This document shows, piece after piece, positions 1 to 8,462 of a stretch of 64,000 nt of DNA. The notes beneath the pieces are model-generated. The model searched no databases. It was not told where the DNA came from and was given only the letters and a program-made list of their open reading frames with translations. Every line of letters begins with the position of its first letter. The stretch's first letter is position 1. The position numbers and the translations under genes are program-made. The stretch is from Limoniibacter endophyticus (GTDB lineage Bacteria; Pseudomonadota; Alphaproteobacteria; Rhizobiales; Rhizobiaceae), in assembly GCF_014652835.1 (NCBI RefSeq), contig NZ_BMZO01000005.1:51477-115476 (forward strand), in the 5' to 3' direction.

Positions 1-1
1 C

Positions 2-307
2 CGCACCATGGGGCCGAAGGGATGTCTTCTGGGACTTTTCTCGCGAATGCCTTTGAGAGGTCACGCCAGAACCCTGGAAATCGCACGGAGAATTAACGAG
101 GAAGGGTACAGCTTCTATTGCTCGAGCTTCGTCGCATTTTGCTACCAGATCGCGCTGGCCAAGGTTCAGTATGACAGGTTCGGCTTGTCCGACGAACTGG
201 AACGGGTCTTCAAACGCGAGCATCACGGATATAATCCATCGCGTCTCTATGACAAGCTTGCCCGCAGCTTTGCCTTCACGAAGATCGGTACGAATATCTA
301 TCGGTAG
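2..307 (+). CDS. C-terminal part of a permuted papain/NlpC-P60-like (YiiX-type) protein
   Basis: The reading frame is open to the left edge, so only the C-terminal ~100 residues are visible. The stretch YSFYCSSFVAFCYQ resembles the catalytic Cys block (C-S-x-F-V) of permuted papain-fold amidases such as YiiX/YebB, where the cysteine lies late in the chain and the helix after it continues with F/Y residues. The Met at position 8 is probably internal, because I see no ribosome-binding site before it within the few bases available. The gene ends at a TAG before a hairpin and converges on the sugar operon. What is seen is the cysteine motif; the family assignment is inference from one motif, and the substrate cannot be told. 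Confidence 0.45.
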   Translation, partial: RTMGPKGCLLGLFSRMPLRGHARTLEIARRINEEGYSFYCSSFVAFCYQIALAKVQYDRFGLSDELERVFKREHHGYNPSRLYDKLARSFAFTKIGTNIYR

Positions 308-335
308 TGCCGTCGCTCCTGTTGACAGCCTATGA

Positions 336-366
336 GATGGGGAGGCACGCGGATGCCTTCCCCATC
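336..366. terminator. Hairpin between convergent genes
   Basis: A GATGGGGAGGCA arm faces TGCCTTCCCCATC with one bulged base and a 6-nt loop, between the end of the papain-like gene and the end of the oxidoreductase gene. Neither strand has a good T tract, so termination is inferred from position and stem strength. Confidence 0.4.
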
Positions 367-369
367 AAT

Positions 370-1518
370 CTAGCGCTCGATCTCCGTCCACACTGCTCCA
401 TTCCTGCTGGATCGGATGGCAGCTTCGATGAAGGCAAGCCCTTCTATGCCATCCTTGATGGAGGGGTAGATCACGGCAGCATCGGGATAAGCCCCTGTAC
501 GGGCCGCAATGATGGCATTGGCTGCTTCTCGGTAGATCGTGGCAAACCCTTCCAGATAGCCCTCGGGATGGCCGGAGGGGACGCGAGAGACGCGTGTCGA
601 GGCGGCAAGCGCACCCGAGCCATTGCGGGTAAGCGTCTGCATCGGCTTGCCATAGGAGGTGTAGCGCAGTTCATTGACGCGTTCATGGTTCCACTCGAGG
701 CCGCCCTTGTCTCCGTAGATGCGGAGAGCCAGATGGTTCTCGTTGCCGACTGCGACCTGACTGGCCCAGAGCATGCCTTTGGCACCGTTTTCATAGCGCA
801 GCAGGATGTTGGCGCTGTCATCCAGAACGCGGCCCTCGACGAATGAGGAGAGATCGGCCAGCAGGGATGAGGGCGTTTCACCGGTAACGAAAGTGGCAAT
901 ATTATAAGCGTGCGTCCCGATATCGCCGATGGCACCGCCGCTGCCAGCCCGCGCCGGATCGGTGCGCCACTCGGCTCCCTTGGCACCTTGCTTTTCGACT
1001 GCCTGGCTAAGCCAATCCTGCGCATACTCGACGTGGACGTGACGAAGCTTGCCGAGCAGGCCGTCCTGCACCATGGCGCGCATCTGCCGCACCATAGGGT
1101 ATCCGGTATAATTATGCGTCAGCACGAAAAGCCTGCCGCTATCAGCAATTGCTTTCTGCAGGGCTTTGGCTTCTGCCAGCGTTGTCGTGACCGGTTTGTC
1201 GCAAATTACGTGGATTCCCGCCTTGAGGAACGCCAGCGTCGGCTCGTAATGCAAATGGTTTGGTGTGACGATCGATACCGCCTCGATGCTATCCTCTCGC
1301 GCAGCTTCCTTTTCCGCCATCTCTGTGAAGTTTGCATAGGAACGCTCAGGCGCCACGTGCAGCTCCGCGGCAGAGGCGTCGCCGCGCTCGGGGTTGGACG
1401 AGAAGGAGCCGGCGACCAGTTCGTAACGGTCGTCGAGACGCGCGGCGATGCGATGGACGGCGCCGATGAAGCCGCCCTGACCACCGCCAACCATGCCGAG
1501 ACGAATGCGCTTATTCAT
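370..1518 (-). CDS. Gfo/Idh/MocA family NAD(P)-dependent oxidoreductase
   Basis: This 382-aa protein starts with a Rossmann fold (IRLGMVGGGQGGFIGAVH, residues ~5-22) and carries the family's CDKPVTTT block (~108-115), where the lysine is the usual catalytic/NAD-side residue. The C-terminal alpha/beta domain contains GAIGDIGTHAYN, the typical G-D-x-G-x-H substrate motif. Such enzymes oxidise or reduce sugars, inositols or keto-sugars in the cytosol. It is the last gene of the operon and overlaps the preceding isomerase gene by 4 nt, so the two are probably translationally coupled. Together with the isomerase and the RbsABC-type transporter it probably processes an imported polyol or sugar. The actual substrate is not readable from sequence. 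Confidence 0.9.
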   Translation of the reverse strand: MNKRIRLGMVGGGQGGFIGAVHRIAARLDDRYELVAGSFSSNPERGDASAAELHVAPERSYANFTEMAEKEAAREDSIEAVSIVTPNHLHYEPTLAFLKAGIHVICDKPVTTTLAEAKALQKAIADSGRLFVLTHNYTGYPMVRQMRAMVQDGLLGKLRHVHVEYAQDWLSQAVEKQGAKGAEWRTDPARAGSGGAIGDIGTHAYNIATFVTGETPSSLLADLSSFVEGRVLDDSANILLRYENGAKGMLWASQVAVGNENHLALRIYGDKGGLEWNHERVNELRYTSYGKPMQTLTRNGSGALAASTRVSRVPSGHPEGYLEGFATIYREAANAIIAARTGAYPDAAVIYPSIKDGIEGLAFIEAAIRSSRNGAVWTEIER

Positions 1519-2570
1519 GCTGATAGCCCCAGTGCCTTGCGATTGGCTGCCTCGTCCATTCCGGCCTGTACGAAATCATCGAAGGCGTGCGGGGTGACGC
1601 GAATAAGATGATCGGCAATGAACTTGGCGCCTTCACGTGCGCCATCTTCCGGATGCTTGAGCGCACATTCCCATTCAAGCACGGCCCAGCCCTCGAAATC
1701 ATATTGTGTGAGCTTGGAGAACATCGCCTTGAAATCGACCTGTCCGTCGCCGAGCGACCGGAAGCGGCCGGGACGGTCGACCCAGCTCTGGAAGCCGCCA
1801 TAGACGCCGCTGCGGCCCGTAGGGCGAAATTCCGCGTCCTTCACATGCATGGCTTTGATGCGCTCGTGGTAGATGTCGATCATTGCCAGATAGTCGAGCG
1901 CCTGAATAATATGGTGCGACGGATCGTAAAGCATATTGGCACGCGGGTGATTATTCACCGCTTCGAGGAAGCGCTCAAAGGTGGCGCCGTCATGCAGATC
2001 TTCGCCAGCGTGCAACTCGTAAGCGAGATCGACGCCCGATTCATCGAACGCGTCGAGGATCGGCGTCCAGCGTCTGGAAAGTTCCTCAAAGGCGGTTTCT
2101 ATCAGGCCTGCCGGGCGCTGTGGCCACGGATAGACAAAAGGCCAGGCGAGTGCGCCGGAGAAGGTGGCATGGGCTTTCAGGCCAAGATACTCGGACGCCT
2201 TGGCGGCGTGCTTGAGCTGCTGGACGGCCCACTCCTGGCGGGCTTTTGGATTGCCGCGCAGCGCTTCCGGCGCAAAGCTGTCGAACATCGTGTCATAGGT
2301 CGGGTGAACGGCGACGAGCTGACCCTGCAAATGGGTGGAAAGCTCCGTAATCTCAATGCCGTGGCTGGCCAGCATGCCCTTGATATCGTCACAATAGGTC
2401 TTCGATGTGCCGGCCTTTTCCAGATCGAAGAGCTGCGGATTGGTCGGAATCTGCACGCCCTTGAATCCGAGCGACGCCGCCCATCTGGCGAGGTTTTCGA
2501 GCGTGTCGAAAGGCGGTTCGGAACCGGCGAACTGCGCCAGGAAAATGGCGGGACCCTTGATCGTCTTCAT
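1515..2570 (-). CDS. Sugar phosphate isomerase/epimerase-like TIM-barrel protein
   Basis: The 351-aa protein has xylose-isomerase-like TIM-barrel features: an early strand ending in GFKGVQIPTN, a metal-binding pattern around DLAYELHAGEDLHDG (Glu/His), NMLYDPSHH (Asp/His), and late MHVKDAEFRP and VLEWECALKHP. These correspond to the divalent-metal ligands of AP-endonuclease-2/xylose-isomerase-like enzymes. The start ATG at 2570 is preceded by AGGAG. It lies between the LacI regulator (75-nt gap) and the Gfo/Idh gene (4-nt overlap). The pairing of this family with Gfo/Idh oxidoreductases is common in inositol and uncommon-sugar pathways; the reaction here (isomerisation or epimerisation of a keto-sugar) is inference. 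Confidence 0.85.
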   Translation of the reverse strand: MKTIKGPAIFLAQFAGSEPPFDTLENLARWAASLGFKGVQIPTNPQLFDLEKAGTSKTYCDDIKGMLASHGIEITELSTHLQGQLVAVHPTYDTMFDSFAPEALRGNPKARQEWAVQQLKHAAKASEYLGLKAHATFSGALAWPFVYPWPQRPAGLIETAFEELSRRWTPILDAFDESGVDLAYELHAGEDLHDGATFERFLEAVNNHPRANMLYDPSHHIIQALDYLAMIDIYHERIKAMHVKDAEFRPTGRSGVYGGFQSWVDRPGRFRSLGDGQVDFKAMFSKLTQYDFEGWAVLEWECALKHPEDGAREGAKFIADHLIRVTPHAFDDFVQAGMDEAANRKALGLSA

Positions 2571-2645
2571 GGATTCTTCTCCTGTAGAGCGTTAGAGCGC
2601 CGAGCGTCCTGCCGCATGCACGAGAGGCGCCCTATGTTTTCAAAT

Positions 2646-3692
2646 CTATGCATCGCGTTTTCCGGCGATCGATCCCGCTTTTCGGGCCGATGCGGAAGCG
2701 ACGGAGCCGCGCAAGATAAGCTCGGTAGGCAAGAGGACGTCGGCAGGGCGCGTATTGCCGGATAGCAGCTCGATCATCATGCGCATGGCGTGTCGGCCAA
2801 GTTCGCGGCGCGGCTGACGCACGGTGGAAAGCGGCGGTTCGAAAGCATTGGCAAAGAGGATATCATCGAAGCCGATGACGGATATGTCCTGAGGAACCGA
2901 AAGGCCGCGGGAGCGCAACGCTGCAATTGCACCGATTGCCATCTGGTCGCTCGATGCAAAGACGGCGCTGAACGTCTTGCCACGTGCAAACAACGCTTCA
3001 ATTCCCTGGCGACCGGCTTCGATGCTGTAATCGCCAGCCTCGACAAGCGATGGGTCGAACGAAATTCCAGCTTCGGCCAGCGCTGTGCGATAGCCGGCAA
3101 GACGATCGCTGGCAAGTTGCTCGGGCAGGGGACCGGCAAGATGCACTATCGCATGATGGCCTTGCGCGATCAGATGCGCGACGGCGCCCTTGGCGGCCGC
3201 GACGTTGTTGACCTTGACGCTTGGCAGATCAAGGCCTTCGAAGGTTTCGGAGGCCATGACGATGGGCGGAAGGTTCTTTAGTTCGACCAACTCTTCCGGA
3301 TATCGCCCGATCATGAGGATGAGTCCATCGGCGTGGCGTTCGCGTACCATGTCGATATGGTTGGCAACGCGGGTTGCATCCCCGCGTGCATCACCCATAA
3401 GGACTTTATATCCCGCAGCACTCGCTTCTTCCTCGACGGCACGATAAATTTCCAGGTAAAATGGGTTGGCGATATCGCGCACCAGCAAAATGACGGTTCG
3501 ATTGGACCGTTGGCGAAAACTTCGGGCCTGTGCATTGGGCACGAAATTCAGCGCCTCGACTGCCTTCATAACCTTTTCGCGCGTCGTTTCACGCACCTTG
3601 TTCGGCTCGGCGAGTGTACGCGACACCGTGGCGGTCGAAACGCCCGCCATGGCTGCCACTTCGCGAATATTGGGTGCCGAATGCCGGGTCAT
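2646..3692 (-). CDS. LacI-family transcriptional regulator of the sugar operon
   Basis: This 348-aa protein has an N-terminal LacI helix-turn-helix (NIREVAAMAGVSTATVSRTL, ~8-27, with the hinge-side VPNAQARSFRQ) followed by a periplasmic-binding-protein-like effector domain (VILLVRDIANPFYLEI, SDQMAIGAI, VIGFDDI). It is encoded inside the operon, 7 nt after the second permease gene, not divergently. It probably binds the perfect palindrome upstream of the binding-protein gene (8308-8321) and responds to the transported sugar or a product of it. The regulator-operator link is inference from the palindrome type and the operon position. Confidence 0.93.
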   Translation of the reverse strand: MTRHSAPNIREVAAMAGVSTATVSRTLAEPNKVRETTREKVMKAVEALNFVPNAQARSFRQRSNRTVILLVRDIANPFYLEIYRAVEEEASAAGYKVLMGDARGDATRVANHIDMVRERHADGLILMIGRYPEELVELKNLPPIVMASETFEGLDLPSVKVNNVAAAKGAVAHLIAQGHHAIVHLAGPLPEQLASDRLAGYRTALAEAGISFDPSLVEAGDYSIEAGRQGIEALFARGKTFSAVFASSDQMAIGAIAALRSRGLSVPQDISVIGFDDILFANAFEPPLSTVRQPRRELGRHAMRMMIELLSGNTRPADVLLPTELILRGSVASASARKAGSIAGKRDA

Positions 3693-3699
3693 GATCGTT

Positions 3700-4683
3700 T
3701 CAGACCCGCAGCTTCTTCTGTCGACCGTAAAGCAGCATCAACGCCAGAAGCGTCGCGCCGAAGATGACCTGACGTGCCCATACGTCCATCTGGAGCGTGA
3801 TCAGAACGCTTTGCAGAAGCGTGAGTGCCACCGCACCAGCCATCGTCCCGAGATAGCCTCCCATGCCGCCCGCGAGCGAGGTGCCGCCGATGACCACCGC
3901 AATGATCGACGGTAGCACGTACTGATCCCCGACGGAGATGAAGGAGGTACCGGTATAACCGATCACGCAAAGACCGGTAAGGCCAGCGAAAAGACCAGAG
4001 AGGCCGTAAAGCAAGGTGCGCACGAACGGCACGGGGACACCTGTGAGATAAGCGGCGCGTTCATTGGAGCCGATGGCATAGACCGAATAACCGAAGGCGG
4101 TGCGGCGCAGGACGAAAAGCATGACGAGCGCAATCAGCACCCAGACGATCAGGATGCCGGGCACCCCCAGGGCAAGCGGCCGGTTGATGAAGCTGGAGAG
4201 CAAAGGTGCGGCGTTACCGGAAGGTACGCCGCGCGAATAGACGACGAGGCCACCCTGGATCACTGCTGTCATGCCGAGTGTCATCACCAGCGGCGGGATA
4301 CGCAGGAACGTGACGCCGAGGCCGTTGACGATGCCTATGAGGAAAGGAACGCCAGCGGCGACGAGAATGGCCAGCGGAATACCGGTGTTCTGGCCGGCCA
4401 TCATGTTGCCGGCAAGAACGGCACCGAGCGAAATCATCGCGCCGACGGAGAGGTCGATGCCTTCGCGCCCACCCAGGATGACAAGATTCTGGCCAGCGGC
4501 CACAATCCCGAGAATAGCTGCGACCGTGAGGAGGCGCACTATCTGATCGCCCCGCGCAAAACCGGGCGACAACAACTCGCCGACGATAAGAAGCGCGATA
4601 GAAGCGCCGATGGCAAGCGTCAGCGGATCGGTAAGAAAGGCGCGTATTTTCATCGGGGAAACCTGAACCGATTGGATCGACAT
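3700..4683 (-). CDS. RbsC-type sugar ABC transporter permease (second)
   Basis: A 327-aa hydrophobic protein of the BPD_transp_2/RbsC family. It shows about 8-10 membrane segments and the family blocks LVILGGREGIDLSVGAMISLG (~68-88), which precedes the coupling region, and VVIGGTSLAGGMGGYLGT (~265-282). It acts in the inner membrane with the other permease and the RbsA-like ATPase. The gene follows the upstream permease gene with almost no gap. The ATG at 4683 gives a 10-residue N-terminal tail before an alternative Met at 4653; either start is possible. Two non-identical permeases suggest a heterodimeric channel. Confidence 0.92.
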   Translation of the reverse strand: MSIQSVQVSPMKIRAFLTDPLTLAIGASIALLIVGELLSPGFARGDQIVRLLTVAAILGIVAAGQNLVILGGREGIDLSVGAMISLGAVLAGNMMAGQNTGIPLAILVAAGVPFLIGIVNGLGVTFLRIPPLVMTLGMTAVIQGGLVVYSRGVPSGNAAPLLSSFINRPLALGVPGILIVWVLIALVMLFVLRRTAFGYSVYAIGSNERAAYLTGVPVPFVRTLLYGLSGLFAGLTGLCVIGYTGTSFISVGDQYVLPSIIAVVIGGTSLAGGMGGYLGTMAGAVALTLLQSVLITLQMDVWARQVIFGATLLALMLLYGRQKKLRV

Positions 4684-4684
4684 G

Positions 4685-5620
4685 TTAGCGCCTCGTCACG
4701 AATACGCCGCCTGCAAGGGCCGCAAGTACGATCAGACCCTGCACAAGCGTCTGATATTCGAAAGGAAGTCCGGCAAAGAAGATGACGTTGCCGATCATGC
4801 CGAGCACCAATGCACCGAACAGCGATCCAAGCGGCGTGCCAAAACCGCCGGAAAGGGCAGTGCCTCCGAGCACGACCGCAGAAACCGACGAGAGCGTCAG
4901 CGCCGGGCCAAGCAGAGGATCGCCCGACGCGGTTTCGCCGACCAGGCAGAGAGCCGCCAGGCTCGCAAAAATACCTGATATGACATAGGCGCCGATACGG
5001 ATCGCGCCTGAACGCAAGCCTGTCTGGAAGGCCCCGGTGCGGTTCCCCCCGACCGCCAGCAGATGCGCGTGGAAGACAGTGCGGGTTGCGATCAGCGTGA
5101 AGATGAGACCGGTGAGGAAAATCCAGAGGACTGTGGGCAAACCCAGCAGGAAGCCCGAATAGCCCATCCAGTAAGCTTCTGGAACGCCGAGGCCGGCCTG
5201 AGGCAGGACCCAGATCGCGAGGCCGGAGAAGATGATGCCGGTGGCGAATGTCGTAACGATGGGCTGGAAGCGCAGCACCGCGACAAAAAAGCCGTTGAGA
5301 AGGCCGCAGGCCGCGCCGACAAGGACGCCCGCGCCCATACCGATCAACATTGCCGTGCCGCTGTCGCCCATTGCGGTGATGACGGTAACGACCGTGACAT
5401 TGACCAGCGCGACAACGGCTCCGATTGAGAGATCAATATCAGCGGCCAGGATCACATAGGTCTGGCCAATGGCAACGAGCACCAGCGGGAGGAAGGTCGT
5501 CAGGTTGGATTGCAGCGCGCCGGGCGTGAGGAAGCTCGGCTGCAAGTATGTGTTAACGGCCAGAAGCACGGCGAGCACCGCAAGGGTGATTAGAAAAGGT
5601 TGCTGGCGAAGCGTGCTCAT
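4685..5620 (-). CDS. RbsC-type sugar ABC transporter permease (first)
   Basis: This 311-aa inner-membrane permease of the RbsC/XylH group has the characteristic GQTYVILAADIDLSIGAVVAL (~52-72) and VVLGGTALSGGFGTPLGS (~245-262) sequences and multiple hydrophobic helices. The start overlaps the stop of the ATPase gene (ATGA arrangement at 5617-5620), indicating translational coupling. It pairs with the downstream 327-aa permease. Substrate class (monosaccharide or polyol) follows from family membership only. Confidence 0.92.
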   Translation of the reverse strand: MSTLRQQPFLITLAVLAVLLAVNTYLQPSFLTPGALQSNLTTFLPLVLVAIGQTYVILAADIDLSIGAVVALVNVTVVTVITAMGDSGTAMLIGMGAGVLVGAACGLLNGFFVAVLRFQPIVTTFATGIIFSGLAIWVLPQAGLGVPEAYWMGYSGFLLGLPTVLWIFLTGLIFTLIATRTVFHAHLLAVGGNRTGAFQTGLRSGAIRIGAYVISGIFASLAALCLVGETASGDPLLGPALTLSSVSAVVLGGTALSGGFGTPLGSLFGALVLGMIGNVIFFAGLPFEYQTLVQGLIVLAALAGGVFVTRR

Positions 5621-7113
5621 GCGGCTTCTCCGTAGGCTGCGCGGGTGAGATTGAGCGCATTGATGCGCTCGCCGGAAAGCTCTGCTGCGATGCGCCCGCC
5701 ATTGAAGACAAGGACACGATCTGCATAGTCCAGCACTTCCGAATCTTCCGACGAATAGAACAGGATTATGGCGCCAGCATCGGCCAGATCACGCATCAGG
5801 CGGAACAGATCAGCTTTGGCGCCGAGATCGATGCCCTTGGTAGGATCGTCGAGCAGCAGCACCCTGGGCTGTGTGGCCAGCCAGCGGGCGATGAATATTT
5901 TTTGCTGATTACCGCCTGAAAGCGTGCCGATAGGATCATCGATCGCGCCATATTTCGTCTTCAAGCTGGCGCTGACTTTCTCGACGCGGGGCTTCAGGCT
6001 CGATGGCGACACGATCTTCTTGCCTTCGCGCACGGTGAGCGCGGCAATCAGGTTTTCAAAAATAGAGCGGCCCTGCAATGCGGCGTCTCTGGCGCGATCG
6101 CCTGACACATAGGCAAACCCGTTGCGCACAGCCTGGCCAGGACGCGCAAGGACGATTTTCTTGCCCTCGAATGCTATGCTGCCGCTTGAGAAGGGGAGGG
6201 AGCCGAACAGGCCCTGCAGAACCGCCGATTGACCCTGGCCTTGCAAGCCGGCAAGGCCGACGATCTCGCCCTTGCGCGCCTCAAAGGAGATGCCGCGCAC
6301 GCGTGCATTGGAAACCTCCAACAAGCGAAGGGCAACATCCCCCTCGACTTCCCCGGTGCGCGACGGCGGGGCATCATGGGCCAGTTGCCCGATCATGTGC
6401 CCGACCACTATATCGCGCGTCGTCTCTGCGGCATTGAGCGCTGCCACCGTGGCGCCGTTGCGCATGACGGTGATGCGGTCACATACGGCGAAGACCTCGT
6501 CGAGACGGTGTGAAATCATGATGGTGGAGACGCCCTGGGCGCGTTTCTCGCGCAGGATCCCGAACAGGCGCTCTGACTGGCGGCCATCAAGAGCTGCGGT
6601 CGCCTCGTCCATGATCATGATGCGCGGGTCCTGGGCAAAGACTTTAAGAATTTCGACGAGCTGTCGCTGATCCGGCGACAACGTTCCGACAATTGCCCGT
6701 GGGGTCAGTTCCTTGCCGCAGACGCCAGAAAAGAGTGAAATCAGTTCCTCCGCCTTCTGGTTCAGCGCCTGGCGATCAATGAAGATGCCGCGCTTCGGCT
6801 CGCGGCCGAGAAAGATGTTGGCGGCAACGGAGAGCTGGGGCACGAGGCTCAGCTCCTGATAGAAAAGCGCAATGCCCGCCCGTTCCGCATCTCGAGGCGA
6901 ACGAAAGGCGCCCTGTGCGCCGGAAATCGTCAGCTTTCCCGAGGTGGGTGCGACGGCGCCGGCAATGATCTTGCACAGCGTGCTCTTGCCGCAACCATTC
7001 GCACCGAGCAGCGCGTGAATTTCGCCCGCCTCCAGTGTGAGATTGCCATCCGTCAGCGCTCGAACCGCGCCGAAATTCTTGGCGATTGCGCTTGCGTGAA
7101 GAGCCGGGGCCAT
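5617..7113 (-). CDS. RbsA-type dual-domain sugar ABC transporter ATPase
   Basis: About 498 aa with two ABC cassettes, the usual RbsA/MglA length. The N-terminal cassette has Walker A GANGCGKST, a degenerate signature LSPDQRQLVEI and Walker B IMIMDEATAALD. The C-terminal half has the degenerate P-loop normal for this family (GLQGQGQSA) but a good signature LSGGNQQK and DDPTKGID. I chose the ATG at 7113 (MAPALHAS...) because GGAA lies 8 nt upstream; an in-frame TTG at 7173 would add 20 residues without a visible Shine-Dalgarno. It energises the two downstream permeases. Confidence 0.92.
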   Translation of the reverse strand: MAPALHASAIAKNFGAVRALTDGNLTLEAGEIHALLGANGCGKSTLCKIIAGAVAPTSGKLTISGAQGAFRSPRDAERAGIALFYQELSLVPQLSVAANIFLGREPKRGIFIDRQALNQKAEELISLFSGVCGKELTPRAIVGTLSPDQRQLVEILKVFAQDPRIMIMDEATAALDGRQSERLFGILREKRAQGVSTIMISHRLDEVFAVCDRITVMRNGATVAALNAAETTRDIVVGHMIGQLAHDAPPSRTGEVEGDVALRLLEVSNARVRGISFEARKGEIVGLAGLQGQGQSAVLQGLFGSLPFSSGSIAFEGKKIVLARPGQAVRNGFAYVSGDRARDAALQGRSIFENLIAALTVREGKKIVSPSSLKPRVEKVSASLKTKYGAIDDPIGTLSGGNQQKIFIARWLATQPRVLLLDDPTKGIDLGAKADLFRLMRDLADAGAIILFYSSEDSEVLDYADRVLVFNGGRIAAELSGERINALNLTRAAYGEAA

Positions 7114-7204
7114 AGGGTTTGTTCCACTCAACGCGACAATGCCGGACGCAAGACGGTCACTGGCATTGTTCAAAGATCAGGCGATTTGGCCTGCAAAGCG
7201 AAAG

Positions 7205-7235
7205 GACCTGCGCGACGAGCTTTCGCGCGCAGGTC
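7205..7235 (-). terminator. Intercistronic hairpin after the sugar-binding-protein gene
   Basis: Two perfect 10-bp arms, GACCTGCGCG and CGCGCAGGTC, flank an 11-nt loop, about 10 nt after the stop of the binding-protein gene and before the ATPase gene. There is no T tract. The position fits an mRNA-stabilising or attenuating stem-loop that keeps the binding protein more abundant than the membrane subunits. Confidence 0.6.
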
Positions 7236-7245
7236 GGGGCGAAGT

Positions 7246-8265
7246 TTACTTGAAGAACTCTTCAGCCTGTTCGGGCGTGACCGTTGCCGTCACCGACCAG
7301 TAGCCTGGCTTGTCCTTTGCCGCGTCGAGGTTCTGCGCCAGATTGTCATTATCGACGAAGGGGATCGGAATGTAGATGGCGTTGCCGTTCGGACCGCCGA
7401 ACACATCATCCTTGAATTCCTTGCCCTGCAGCTTGAGAACCGCGACATTAAGCGCTGAGGCCATGACGCCGGGAGGATTGACCGATGCGCCGGAGTTCAG
7501 CTTCTTTTCCGCCCAGCGGGTCATGAAATCCTTGCGGATCTCGCCGGTAGCGGCGATCGAATCGGTCTTGCCTGCGGATTCGATGGCGCGCCAAGCACCG
7601 TCGGCCATGCCGTCCTGAACCCACACGCCATTGATATCGGGATAGGTGGCAAGAAGGTTCTGCATGGTCTGCTGGCCCTTGGCCTGGTCCCAATCGGCAT
7701 TGGCTTCGTTGAGGATCTTGATATCCGGGTAATTTGCAAAGGCCGCCTTGTAGCCTTCGACGCGGGCCGTATTGGCGGGGTTGCCGGCAATGCCGTTAAT
7801 GGTCACGACATTGCCCTTGCCCTCAAGGGCCTTGGCAAGCCATTCCGCCGATTGTTGTGCCCAGGCCTTCTGGTCGATGCCGACATAGATGGCATCCTTG
7901 GACTGAACTTCGGCATCGGTCGCGATGACGAGAATATTCTGCCGCGCGGCCTGCTGGAAAGCGGGCGAAAGCGCCGTCGGGCTGTTCGGGTTGATGATAA
8001 TGGCATCAACGCCCTGATTGACGAAATTGCGAACGTGGGCGGCTTGGCCCTGCGCATCGACGTTAGCACTCTGGACAACGACTTCGACCTCGACGCCCTT
8101 CTCCTTCCAGGCTGCCGCCGCCGCCTGTGCCTCATCGATCATTTGCGTGCGCCATTCGGAGCCAACGAAGCCGTTTGACAAACCGATGGTGAATTTATTG
8201 TCCTGCGCATACGCGGCAGACGACAAGAAAACGGCCGCAGTGGCAGCCAAGATGAACTTTGACAT
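7246..8265 (-). CDS. RbsB-type periplasmic sugar-binding protein
   Basis: A 339-aa protein with a typical Sec signal peptide (MSKFILAATAAVFLSSAAYAQ, cleavage near AYA/Q) and a periplasmic-binding-protein type I fold: FTIGLSNGFVGSEWRTQM at the N-terminus, GVDAIIINPNSPTALSP, and a hinge with NPPGVMASALNVAV. It binds the substrate in the periplasm and delivers it to the RbsC-type permeases. It is the first gene of the operon, its start preceded by AGGGAGG, with an operator about 45 nt upstream. It is separated from the ATPase gene by a stable hairpin. The ligand is unknown. Confidence 0.93.
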   Translation of the reverse strand: MSKFILAATAAVFLSSAAYAQDNKFTIGLSNGFVGSEWRTQMIDEAQAAAAAWKEKGVEVEVVVQSANVDAQGQAAHVRNFVNQGVDAIIINPNSPTALSPAFQQAARQNILVIATDAEVQSKDAIYVGIDQKAWAQQSAEWLAKALEGKGNVVTINGIAGNPANTARVEGYKAAFANYPDIKILNEANADWDQAKGQQTMQNLLATYPDINGVWVQDGMADGAWRAIESAGKTDSIAATGEIRKDFMTRWAEKKLNSGASVNPPGVMASALNVAVLKLQGKEFKDDVFGGPNGNAIYIPIPFVDNDNLAQNLDAAKDKPGYWSVTATVTPEQAEEFFK

Positions 8266-8307
8266 GAATTCCTCCCTCGGGCCTCCTCAAGGCCCATGGA
8301 CGTGAAA

Positions 8308-8321
8308 TGTAACCGGTTACA
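8308..8321. promoter_or_regulatory. LacI-type operator of the first sugar operon
   Basis: TGTAACCGGTTACA is a 14-bp perfect palindrome with the central CG typical of LacI/GalR operators. It lies about 43 nt before the start of the binding-protein gene. The operon contains a LacI regulator, the likely binder. Confidence 0.75.
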
Positions 8322-8462
8322 AATCGGAGTCAACAGGCTTTTCTCGCCGCATATTTCAAGCTTTTGTGTCTGAGCATGACGCTTTCAGCAAAATGGTCTG
8401 GACTTTTGTTCGCGCGCCAAGCATCGAGGGCGCGCCGTACGATAAATTTTGGTTGAAGAAGC

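Noticed and set aside
1587..2765. 392-aa plus-strand open frame
   Set aside because: It lies antisense over the TIM-barrel isomerase, whose protein has clear motifs; the plus-strand product has none.
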